Shown in pieces: positions 48,868 to 56,781 of a DNA stretch of 64,000 bases. Below the pieces are notes generated by a model. The model was not told where the DNA came from and made no database searches. It saw only the letters and a program-made list of their open reading frames with translations. This DNA comes from Buttiauxella agrestis ATCC 33320 (GTDB lineage Bacteria > Pseudomonadota > Gammaproteobacteria > Enterobacterales > Enterobacteriaceae): NCBI GenBank assembly GCA_024169445.1, contig JALKFA010000001.1:2418001-2482000 (forward strand), given 5' to 3'. Position numbers and translations under genes: made by a program. The stretch's first letter is position 1. Each line of letters begins with the position of its first letter.

Positions 48868-48936
48868 GGTTGTTGTCGGCTCAGCCAGTAGTATCCCAGG
48901 CAAATCTGGTGTTTCATATAACGACCCTCGCGATTT

Positions 48937-50220
48937 TCATGCCGCTTCCTTGCGGGTGATACGCCGCCGTTTGCTATCGAACTGCGGGATTAGCGTGGTG
49001 GTTTCCAGCTTCCAGCTGAGCTTTTGTGTCTCAATGCCTTGTTGTTGCAGCATCGCCAGTAAAGCAGTTTTGCACTGTTCAAGCTCAGCCGCAGAACAAT
49101 CGGCTATCAAATGCAGCGTGGTTTTATCGTGCTGAATCAGCCGGTAATCCGCGGTCACAGGCAGCGAAATCGCCAGAACCCGGCTACAGAGATCGGCGAA
49201 GACGATTTGTAATTCCCCCTGGCAATTCACCAACTGGAGCTGATCGTCCCAACGGCCTTCAATATGGCTGATAGCCCGCGCGGGGTTACCGCACGGGCAA
49301 ATTTCGTTGCTGGCAACCAGCACATCATCCAGCCGATAACGCACGATGGGCTGAGTCTGGCGGGTGAAATCCGTGATAATCGGTGTGAAGCGCCGCTCGT
49401 CAATCCACTGTGGCTCTATGTGCAGGAATTCTTCATTGAGATGCAGCGTTCCGTGGGCGCAGGTGGCAGCCAAAAATCCTTCTGTGGCCTGGTAGACTTC
49501 GCCCACGTCAGCAAAGACTTCGTTAAGCAGCAGGCGGTCTTGTTGCTCCAGCACTTCCGCTACAGAAATCACTTTTTTCACCTGCAACTTCAGTTCACCG
49601 CGTTTTACGCTCAATGCCAGTTCGCGCAACACCTGTGCGGGTGCGACAATAATCGTCGGGGACTGTTGCTCAAGCGGGGCGTAATGAGAGCGCATCGGCT
49701 GAAACAGATCGTAAAAAGCCAGGCTCAACCAGCGGTTATTCACGCTCTGGTAAAGGTTGTTATTGGCGCGCAGAAACAGCGCCACCCGTTCACCCGCAAA
49801 CAAACCGTCCGGCAGCATTTTCGCCAGCATGCCTCCCGCCCAAAGTTGTTGTTCCTCTGGGCTGACGACAAACACCCCACGCTGGCCCGATGTTCCTGAT
49901 GAAAGCCCCACGCTGAATCTGCCACTCTTGCGGGAAAAATCTCGATCCTTTTCGCATTCCAGCGCACACGCCAGCAGTTTTCTGCAGCGCAGCCCCTGGG
50001 TGTTCATTTCGTCAAAGTTATTCATCATCAGCGCCTTATCCATCAAAGGCCAGTTGCTGATAGGTTGCGAAACAAAGCGGCTAAACCACAGGCTTTTTGC
50101 CAGGAGACGACGGGAAAAGCGCCTGAGCTGTAGCTGCTGGTATTTTTCCAGCGCCTCGCGATTGGAAAAACGCCGGTGGCGGATGCGAAAATAGTGCCAG
50201 AGGGTACGAAACGGGATCAT
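48937..50220 (-). CDS. Adenylate-forming enzyme (F390-synthetase / PaaK-like)
   Basis: A 427-residue protein of the phenylacetate-CoA-ligase/coenzyme F390-synthetase-like adenylating group. The phosphate-binding motif SVGLSSGTSGQRG (104-116) is clear, EVYQATEGFLA aligns with the A5 region, and RYRLDDVL and CPCGNPARA match the PaaK-type domain end. The C-terminal RRRITRK could hold the catalytic lysine. The substrate is presumably a carboxylic acid or hydroxy acid activated with ATP; family relatives include OleC-like beta-lactone synthetases only distantly. Start overlaps the hydrolase stop by four bases. Confidence 0.78.
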   Translation of the reverse strand: MIPFRTLWHYFRIRHRRFSNREALEKYQQLQLRRFSRRLLAKSLWFSRFVSQPISNWPLMDKALMMNNFDEMNTQGLRCRKLLACALECEKDRDFSRKSGRFSVGLSSGTSGQRGVFVVSPEEQQLWAGGMLAKMLPDGLFAGERVALFLRANNNLYQSVNNRWLSLAFYDLFQPMRSHYAPLEQQSPTIIVAPAQVLRELALSVKRGELKLQVKKVISVAEVLEQQDRLLLNEVFADVGEVYQATEGFLAATCAHGTLHLNEEFLHIEPQWIDERRFTPIITDFTRQTQPIVRYRLDDVLVASNEICPCGNPARAISHIEGRWDDQLQLVNCQGELQIVFADLCSRVLAISLPVTADYRLIQHDKTTLHLIADCSAAELEQCKTALLAMLQQQGIETQKLSWKLETTTLIPQFDSKRRRITRKEAA

Positions 50221-51023
50221 AAATCCCCCTCATGACATAACCGAATTTCGCACTTTCCACCCCGCCAGAGTTGGTTGAGTTTTTCTAACGTCTGGTAATA
50301 CGCAACTGAATTGTCCATCACGATATTGGCGATACGGGATGGGCCACGCAGCGTCTGGTAGCTCGCTGGCGACCAGGCCGCATCACTGGCAAGCAACACC
50401 CAGCCATCATCGGTTTGCACAAGCGCCCCGGTGTGGCCGACTGCGTGACCAGGCAGCGGCACCAAAATCACTTGCCCCTGGCTACCCGGCAACTCAAAGC
50501 CCTGTTCAAAGGGCGCTAATTCTGCGGGCAATGCAACGCTTGCGAAACCTTCAAAAAATTGTACTGAATCCTCGAACGACTCGGGGATCAGCCCCGGAAT
50601 AAATGCCTGTCGCAATGCCGTAATCCCCCGTAAACCACGGGTCTTTTGCCAGCCTTCACCGGAGCAAATAAAAGTGAGTTCGGCAAAATCACGCAGCCCG
50701 GCAACGTGGTCGGCATGAAAATGGGACAGGATCACTCCATGAATATCTCCACGGGCGTAGCCTTGCTCGCGCAACTGGGCAGCCAGCGATTCGCGTGGGT
50801 CAAAATAAACCGGCGTCACCTGGCGATACAGCCGGAAAATACCCGAACGGGTGTAGTGTTCAAACCAGGTTGCGTAGCCGGTGTCCCACAGCCAGCGCTT
50901 ATCTCCCGCTTCAATTAAATAAGCGCGAGCCGGAAATTTACAGACCCGAAAACCCGCCCCTTTCAACGCCATGCATCCCACATGGGTACAGTAGCCCACT
51001 TCAAACGTCGTGATATTAGCCAT
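50217..51023 (-). CDS. Metallo-beta-lactamase-fold hydrolase
   Basis: A 268-residue dinuclear metallohydrolase. All ligands of a two-metal site can be seen: LSHFHADHVAGL (His101, His103, Asp105, His106), His193 in PLPGHAVGHTG, Asp214 in LLASDAAW and His264 in RLCHEGD. The pattern resembles acyl-homoserine lactonase and thioesterase-type members such as PqsE-like proteins, so an acyl-thioester or lactone substrate is reasonable inference. The frame extends to 51056, but the ATG at 51023 overlaps the preceding stop by eight bases and is the likely start. No signal peptide. Confidence 0.82.
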   Translation of the reverse strand: MANITTFEVGYCTHVGCMALKGAGFRVCKFPARAYLIEAGDKRWLWDTGYATWFEHYTRSGIFRLYRQVTPVYFDPRESLAAQLREQGYARGDIHGVILSHFHADHVAGLRDFAELTFICSGEGWQKTRGLRGITALRQAFIPGLIPESFEDSVQFFEGFASVALPAELAPFEQGFELPGSQGQVILVPLPGHAVGHTGALVQTDDGWVLLASDAAWSPASYQTLRGPSRIANIVMDNSVAYYQTLEKLNQLWRGGKCEIRLCHEGDL

Positions 51024-52032
51024 GGCGACCTTTTCCTTGTGCCCGCCACCACTCACCGGTTAGCGCAATGCCTTTTTCGAGTGAATAAAGAGGGTGGTAA
51101 CCCAACTCATCTATGGCAAGTTGGGAATTCAGTGTCATATCAAAATAGACTGCACCAACACTATAACGTGTCAGTAAAGGCTCTTTGCCGGTCACTTTCG
51201 CCACCAGTTCCATACCTAAAGCCGCGATATACAGCAGCCACCAGGGCAGTGCTCGCACCGTAAGATTATAATTAAGTTGCTGATTTAATAGTGCATCCAG
51301 CATGTCAGCTAACCGCTGCGGCTGGTGGTTTGTGATGTTATAAACCGAGCCGGAGCGCAGGCTTTGATGTTGTGTCGCTAAGTCCATGGCGTGGACGACG
51401 TTCAGCACAAAAGTGAGATCAAGCAGAGCCATCCCTCCACCAGGCAAATGCAGAACGTTGCGTTTGGCGCTGATTTGTTGCAGCAGGCGAGGCACAATCA
51501 CGCGGTCGTGCGGGCCAAATAACCCGCGTGGGCGCAGGAGCACATAGATGGTGTCCGGAAAACGCTCAATCGACTTTTGTAGCGTCTGTTCAGCCGCATA
51601 CTTGCTACTGGCGTAATGGCTTGAAAAACGGGGTGCGCGGCAGGTTTCCGCCAGATTGTGGTGATGGTGAAAATCGAAATAGACGGCGGGTGATGAGATA
51701 TGCACAAAGCGTTTTACCCCTTCACACCCTGCGGCGAATGCCAGTTTTTCGGTGACAACCACATTGGCATTGAAGAAATCTTGCGCGTGGCCCCAGGGAG
51801 ATGATTTTGCTGCACAATGCCAGACGGCGTCGCATCCTTGCACCAGATGAGCAAATACTTCATCCGTACAGTGAGTTAAATCCTGGGCGATAAACGTGGC
51901 TCCGAGGGATTGTAATTCCGCACCCGCCTGCTGATTGCGCCCGACGGCAATAACTTGATGCCCGGCTTCCAGCAGCCATTGCGCCGCGTTCCGCCCCAGC
52001 CCGCTGGTGGCTCCGGTGACCAGAATTTTCAT
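51016..52032 (-). CDS. Extended SDR / 3-beta-HSD-like dehydrogenase (copy 1)
   Basis: A 338-residue NAD(P)-dependent extended SDR. The nucleotide motif TGATSGLG is at residues 6-13; catalytic Tyr140-x3-Lys144 in SSHYASSKYAAEQ, with Ser113/114 upstream. It is related to OleD-type 2-alkyl-3-oxoacid reductases and sterol-type 3-beta-HSDs in overall shape, and shares the SPWG motif with the paralogue at 47899-48867. It may reduce the beta-keto product of the preceding condensing enzyme. Its start overlaps that gene's stop in ATGA. Confidence 0.85.
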   Translation of the reverse strand: MKILVTGATSGLGRNAAQWLLEAGHQVIAVGRNQQAGAELQSLGATFIAQDLTHCTDEVFAHLVQGCDAVWHCAAKSSPWGHAQDFFNANVVVTEKLAFAAGCEGVKRFVHISSPAVYFDFHHHHNLAETCRAPRFSSHYASSKYAAEQTLQKSIERFPDTIYVLLRPRGLFGPHDRVIVPRLLQQISAKRNVLHLPGGGMALLDLTFVLNVVHAMDLATQHQSLRSGSVYNITNHQPQRLADMLDALLNQQLNYNLTVRALPWWLLYIAALGMELVAKVTGKEPLLTRYSVGAVYFDMTLNSQLAIDELGYHPLYSLEKGIALTGEWWRAQGKGRHG

Positions 52033-53036
52033 GGCAGAATAATCATTCCCGCCAGCGTCAACCCTGCCGCAGTACCAATCAGCATCACCGGTTCACCGGC
52101 GTTAAAACGACCAGTAATCATCGCTTCATGCAATGCGCTTGGAATAGAGGCGGAGACCTGATTGCCATGATGGCGGTAAATATCAATCAGCACGTCATTC
52201 GAGACATGAAGGCGCTTGCGCATATGTTCCAGTGATAAATGGCTGGCCTGGTGGGGAACCACAGTGGCGATGTCGCTCAGCGTTAACTTGCTTTGATCCA
52301 GAAGGCGTTGAAAATAACCTTCAATAATAGAAGATGCGTGACGAAACAGTTTTTTCCCCTGCATATGGAACAGGAAGTCGGCATCTTCCATACCTGCTCG
52401 CGGGTTACACCGTGTTCCCCCGGCACGTATTTCGCATAGTTCGCTGCCGGATGGATACATTTCCACCAGACTGCCAAGAATACGGCTGCTGCCATCACCG
52501 CGTTCAACGATGGCACAGGCCGCGCCGTCACCGAAAATTAGCGAGGACTCTTCATGGTCCCAGTCGATACCGCGTGACGCAATATCGGCGCTGACGATGG
52601 CAATGCGTTTATAGCTGCCAGTATTCAGTAAACCGCTGGCGACCTGCAGGGCAGAAATAAAGCTGACGCAGCTACTGTTAATATCAAATCCCGCCGTTCC
52701 TGGTGCCAGTCTGGCGGCTTTCAGGATATGTATTGCGGTACATGGCAAGGCCTGGTAGGCGACTGCGGAAGCTGAAATTAAGAGGTCAATGGAGAGAGGA
52801 TCAATGGAGTGGCGCTCAAGCGCATCGTGCAATGCCGCCGCGGCGAGTTCGGCCTGGCTGGCATTTTCACTGGCATGGAATCGGTATTTTATGCCCGAAC
52901 GCTGCTCAACATATCCCGCAGTTTTACCGAGCTTGTGATCGAGGGCTGAGGACTCCACCTTACCAGGCGGCAGCGCAACTCCAGTGGCTATAATCCTTAG
53001 CGCCTGAAGTGGAGGGGAATACGGTGATGTGGACAT
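52029..53036 (-). CDS. Ketoacyl-ACP synthase III-like condensing enzyme (OleA-like)
   Basis: A 335-residue thiolase-superfamily enzyme of the KAS III type. The catalytic triad is complete: Cys123 in INSSCVSF, His262 in VVPHQASHLSLEH and Asn292 in HHGNQVSASIPS. It is not FabH: active-site surroundings differ and its neighbours are not fatty-acid genes. Relatives include OleA, which joins two acyl-CoAs head to head, and PqsD-like enzymes. First gene of the eight-gene minus-strand operon, divergent from ada, with a 212-base gap between them. The ATG at 53036 has only a weak, distant AAAGG upstream. Confidence 0.85.
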   Translation of the reverse strand: MSTSPYSPPLQALRIIATGVALPPGKVESSALDHKLGKTAGYVEQRSGIKYRFHASENASQAELAAAALHDALERHSIDPLSIDLLISASAVAYQALPCTAIHILKAARLAPGTAGFDINSSCVSFISALQVASGLLNTGSYKRIAIVSADIASRGIDWDHEESSLIFGDGAACAIVERGDGSSRILGSLVEMYPSGSELCEIRAGGTRCNPRAGMEDADFLFHMQGKKLFRHASSIIEGYFQRLLDQSKLTLSDIATVVPHQASHLSLEHMRKRLHVSNDVLIDIYRHHGNQVSASIPSALHEAMITGRFNAGEPVMLIGTAAGLTLAGMIILP

Positions 53037-53173
53037 GTGTAACGGTTTACCTTTGTTACGGATGGCTAATGAATGATTTTACTCTGTCGAAAGTATAACT
53101 TTGCAGAATAAATATCTTAGTCTTAAATTCTTTTTTTGAGAGTTATGCGCTGTTCACTGGGTCTTTATAATAG

Positions 53174-53194
53174 AAAGCAAGATTGCGGGTTTTT
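53174..53194 (+). promoter_or_regulatory. Ada-box-like sequence upstream of ada
   Basis: AAAGC-AAGATTG followed by a GGGTTTTT stretch aligns with the E. coli ada promoter sequence AAAGCGC-AAGATTG, but two bases of the Ada box are absent. A TTTATAATAG lies just before it. It is located about 60 bases upstream of the ada ATG. Autoactivation by methylated Ada is the known mechanism; whether this variant still responds is unknown. Confidence 0.45.
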
Positions 53195-53248
53195 CATTCC
53201 GGTAACGCTGTCAGAATCTTTCATGACAGCAAAAGACAGGATCCAGTC

Positions 53249-54319
53249 ATGAAACCATTTTTTGACAATGCCAATGATGAAAGCCGCTGGCAGGCTGTGG
53301 AAACCCGTGATCACCGTGCTGACGGGCAGTTTGTTTTTGCGGTAAAAACTACCGGGGTTTGTTGCCGTCCTTCATGCAGCGCCCGCCATGCGTTACGCAA
53401 AAATGTCGTATTTTTTGAAAATGTCGGGCAAGCGGTAAACGCCGGTTTTCGCCCGTGCAAACGCTGCCAGCCAGACAAACTTGCCCCTGAGCAACAACGA
53501 ATTGACCGCATCACCCAGGCTTGCCGCATCCTGGAAACCAGCAATCAACCCATAGCGCTGGCTGAACTGGCTAGCCGTGTTGCCATGAGCCCATTTCATT
53601 TTCATCGGCTATTCAAACAAGTCACTGGGTTAACGCCCCATGGCTGGCAAAAAGCGCTACGTGCCAAACGCCTGCGCGAACAACTCACGCAAGGTGAGCC
53701 TGTTACGCGGGCCGTTTTCGATGCCGGTTATCAATCGGGCAGTAACTATTATCAGCAAGCTGACGAGGTGTTGGGGATGACCGCGAAGCAGTTTCGTCAG
53801 GGCGGGGAACGCGCAGAAATCCAGTTTGTGGTCGGGACTTGCCGGTTAGGGGAATTCCTCGTGGCACAAAGTGAGCGGGGGATTTGCGCCATACTGTTAG
53901 GTAGCGATGCGCAACGTTTGATTCAGGAACTGGAAACGTTGTTCCCGCATTCTTCTTTAATGGTGGGTGACGCGTACTTTGCCGATCGCGTAGCACAGGT
54001 CGTCAACTTGCTGGAGCATCCCGGCCAACCCATTTCCCTGCCGCTCGATATTCAGGGAACCGCCTTCCAGCAGCTGGTCTGGCAGGCGCTGCGCGACATT
54101 CCCGCCGGGCAGACGGCGAGCTATCGCGATATAGCCCAGCGTATTGGCAAACCGCGGGCCATTCGTGCCGTGGCAGGCGCTTGCGCCGCAAACAAATTGG
54201 CGGTGGTTATTCCCTGCCACCGTGTGGTGCGAAACGACGGTGCGCTTTCGGGCTACCGCTGGGGTGTGGAGCGTAAACGCCAGTTGCTTGAAATTGAAGC
54301 CGAACAGCAGGAGGAGTGA
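53249..54319 (+). CDS. ada: Ada, methyltransferase and regulator of the adaptive response
   Basis: A 356-residue bifunctional protein. The N-terminal zinc domain has Cys39, Cys43, Cys70 and Cys73 (FAVKTTGVCCRPSC and FRPCKRC); the first of these is the methyl-phosphotriester acceptor. An AraC-type HTH follows (about residues 85-180). The C-terminal O6-methylguanine transferase holds the active-site PCHRV with Cys323. An extra Cys38 next to Cys39 is unusual. The frame opens at 53183, but the ATG at 53249 with AGGA eight bases upstream gives the family length. Its stop overlaps the alkB start. Confidence 0.95.
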   Translation: MKPFFDNANDESRWQAVETRDHRADGQFVFAVKTTGVCCRPSCSARHALRKNVVFFENVGQAVNAGFRPCKRCQPDKLAPEQQRIDRITQACRILETSNQPIALAELASRVAMSPFHFHRLFKQVTGLTPHGWQKALRAKRLREQLTQGEPVTRAVFDAGYQSGSNYYQQADEVLGMTAKQFRQGGERAEIQFVVGTCRLGEFLVAQSERGICAILLGSDAQRLIQELETLFPHSSLMVGDAYFADRVAQVVNLLEHPGQPISLPLDIQGTAFQQLVWQALRDIPAGQTASYRDIAQRIGKPRAIRAVAGACAANKLAVVIPCHRVVRNDGALSGYRWGVERKRQLLEIEAEQQEE

Positions 54320-54960
54320 TGCTCGATTTATTTGCCGATGAAGCGCCCTGGCAGGAGCCGCTGGCGGAAGGCGCGGTGATTTTGCGCCGCTTTGCCTGTG
54401 CCGACGCGCAGCTACTTATCGCGCAAATATCGGCGCTCGCCGCGGTTTCACCTTTTCGTCAGATGGTCACACCCGGCGGTTACACGATGTCGGTAGCGAT
54501 GACCAACTGCGGGGAAGTCGGCTGGACAACCGATGCTCACGGTTATCTCTACTCACCGATTGACCCGCTGACCTCACAACCGTGGCCAGAGATGCCAAAA
54601 GTTTTCCGCCAGTTATCTGATGCGGCGTCTAAAGCTGCCGGATATCACGACTTTGCGCCCGATGCCTGTTTGATTAACCGTTATGCGCCGGGCGCAAAAC
54701 TGTCGCTGCATCAGGACAAAGACGAACTTAACCTGCAACAACCGATAGTCTCGGTATCGCTTGGGTTGCCCGCGGTGTTTCAGTTTGGCGGCCTTAAACG
54801 CAATGACCCGCTGACCAGAGTGATGCTCGAACACGGTGATGTGGTGGTGTGGGGCGGGCCTTCACGGCTGTTTTATCACGGAATTTTACCGCTCAAACCT
54901 GCGCATCATCCAGCGACCGGCGAGTACCGCTTCAATCTGACCTTCCGCCACACTCGTTAA
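54319..54960 (+). CDS. alkB: AlkB, DNA dioxygenase
   Basis: A 213-residue 2-oxoglutarate/Fe(II) dioxygenase that removes 1-methyladenine and 3-methylcytosine from DNA. The iron ligands are in LHQDKDE and RLFYHGILPL, and the 2-oxoglutarate arginine in YRFNLTFR. Substrate-handling LINRYAPGAKLSLHQD is conserved. The GTG at 54316 is in frame, but the ATG at 54319 overlaps the ada stop (TGATG) and starts MLDLFAD as in E. coli, so ada-alkB is a coupled operon. Confidence 0.95.
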   Translation: MLDLFADEAPWQEPLAEGAVILRRFACADAQLLIAQISALAAVSPFRQMVTPGGYTMSVAMTNCGEVGWTTDAHGYLYSPIDPLTSQPWPEMPKVFRQLSDAASKAAGYHDFAPDACLINRYAPGAKLSLHQDKDELNLQQPIVSVSLGLPAVFQFGGLKRNDPLTRVMLEHGDVVVWGGPSRLFYHGILPLKPAHHPATGEYRFNLTFRHTR

Positions 54961-55043
54961 CACGAATATAAATAAGAATTATTCTTGCTGTAGCGAAATT
55001 GCCGTTTAAACTGCTCGCTGTTTTCGATTTTGGGTAGTGAGTG

Positions 55044-56690
55044 ATGGAACTTTTGCGTGTGGTTTACCGGCAGTATCGCTGGCCTTTTTTGATGGTGATG
55101 GCATTAAGCCTGCTCAGCGCGGCGTTAGGTATTGGTTTGATCGCTTTTATCAATCTGCGGCTGATTGAAACGCCGGATATTTCTCTTTCGGTATTACCCG
55201 AATTTCTTGGCCTGTTACTGCTGTTAATGGCGGTGACGCTCGGCTCACAGTGGGCACTCACCACACTTGGCCACCACTTTGTCTTCCGTCTGCGTAGCGA
55301 GTTTATTAAGCGCCTGATGGACACCCATGTTGAACGTATCGAAAAACTCGGCAGCGCCGCGCTACTAGCCGGATTAACCAGCGATGTGCGTAATATTACC
55401 ATTGCTTTTGTGCGCTTACCTGAGCTGGTACAAGGCATTATTTTGACACTGGGTTCCGCCGCTTATCTGGCGTGGCTGTCGCCAAAAATGCTCGGGGTCA
55501 CCGCTATTTGGGTCGCGATAACCGTCTATGGCGGCTATGTGCTGGTGGCGCGGGTTTACAAACATTTGGCGCAACTGCGTGAAATTGAAGACCAGTTGTA
55601 CAACGATTACCAGACCGTTATCGAAGGCCGCAAGGAGTTGGCGTTAAACCGCGAACGTGCAGAACGCGTCTTTGAGGATACCTATATTCCTCATGCCAGC
55701 GACTACCGTCGCCATATTATTCGCGCGGATACCTTCCATTTAAGCGCGGTAAACTGGTCGAACATTATGATGCTCGGTGTCATTGGCCTGGTGTTCTGGA
55801 TGGCAAATAGCCTTGGCTGGTCTGACACCAATATTGCGGCCACTTTTTCTCTTACTCTGCTGTTTCTGCGCACGCCAATGTTGTCGGCGATTGGTGCTTT
55901 ACCTACGTTACTGACCGCGCAGGTAGCGTTCAACAAACTGAACCAATTCAAGCTTGCGCCATACGATGCTAAATTTCCGCGCAGCAAAGAACCGGCAGAC
56001 TGGCAAACCCTTGAGATGCGTGATGTTGTGTTCCAGTATGCCGATAACACCTTCTGCGTTGGGCCGCTCAATCTCACCATTAAACGTGGCGAACTGCTGT
56101 TCCTGATTGGCGGAAACGGTAGCGGGAAATCGACGCTGGCAATGCTGCTGACCGGGCTTTATCAGCCGGTGTCCGGCGCAATCTATCTGGATGGCAAAAA
56201 GATTGATGCCAGTAATCAGGACGACTACCGCAAACTGTTTTCTGCGGTGTTTACCGATGTCTGGCTGTTTGACCGTCTGCTTGGCCCGCAGGGTAAGCAA
56301 GCCAACTCAGCATTAGTTTCAAGCTGGCTTGAACGCCTGAAAATGAGTGAAAAGCTCGAGCTGGAAAACGGCACCATCCTGAATCTGAAACTCTCGAAAG
56401 GGCAGCGCAAACGTGTCGCGTTGCTGCTGGCGCTGGCAGAAGAACGCGATATCATTTTGCTGGATGAATGGGCCGCCGACCAGGATCCGCATTTCCGCCG
56501 TGAGTTTTATCAGGTGCTGTTGCCGCTAATGCAGCAAATGGGGAAAACCATTTTTGCCATAAGCCATGACGATCACTACTTTGTTCATGCCGATCGGTTG
56601 CTGGAAATGCGCCAGGGGCAACTCAGTGAATTAACCGGACATGAACGCGAGCATGCTTCGCGAGATGCGGTCGCCCGAACCGAGATTTGA
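55044..56690 (+). CDS. yojI: YojI, ABC exporter (microcin J25 type)
   Basis: A 548-residue half-ABC exporter with membrane domain then ATPase in one chain. Six membrane segments span roughly residues 15-310. The nucleotide domain has Walker [12 protein letters not shown], the signature [11 protein letters not shown] and Walker B IILLDEWA, followed by the H-loop ISHDDHYF. It matches E. coli YojI, which exports microcin J25 with TolC. An in-frame GTG at 55041 also exists. An AT-rich palindrome lies upstream and a terminator downstream; in E. coli too it follows ada-alkB. Confidence 0.93.
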   Translation: MELLRVVYRQYRWPFLMVMALSLLSAALGIGLIAFINLRLIETPDISLSVLPEFLGLLLLLMAVTLGSQWALTTLGHHFVFRLRSEFIKRLMDTHVERIEKLGSAALLAGLTSDVRNITIAFVRLPELVQGIILTLGSAAYLAWLSPKMLGVTAIWVAITVYGGYVLVARVYKHLAQLREIEDQLYNDYQTVIEGRKELALNRERAERVFEDTYIPHASDYRRHIIRADTFHLSAVNWSNIMMLGVIGLVFWMANSLGWSDTNIAATFSLTLLFLRTPMLSAIGALPTLLTAQVAFNKLNQFKLAPYDAKFPRSKEPADWQTLEMRDVVFQYADNTFCVGPLNLTIKRGELLFLIGGNGSGKSTLAMLLTGLYQPVSGAIYLDGKKIDASNQDDYRKLFSAVFTDVWLFDRLLGPQGKQANSALVSSWLERLKMSEKLELENGTILNLKLSKGQRKRVALLLALAEERDIILLDEWAADQDPHFRREFYQVLLPLMQQMGKTIFAISHDDHYFVHADRLLEMRQGQLSELTGHEREHASRDAVARTEI

Positions 56691-56697
56691 TCAATAA

Positions 56698-56724
56698 AAC
56701 CAGCCTTAATCGGCTGGTTTTTTG
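56698..56724 (+). terminator. yojI intrinsic terminator
   Basis: AACCAGCC-TTAATC-GGCTGGTT hairpin followed by further T residues, eight bases after the yojI stop. Confidence 0.88.
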
Positions 56725-56781
56725 TTTTATGCGCCTGAAAGGACTATAACTTAGCACGTCGCAATTAGGGAAAACCGCCAG

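Noticed and set aside
45005-53036. Eight-gene operon considered as a mobile island
   Set aside because: No integrase, transposase, tRNA or direct repeats at either end, and no obvious compositional break; horizontal origin is possible but not shown.
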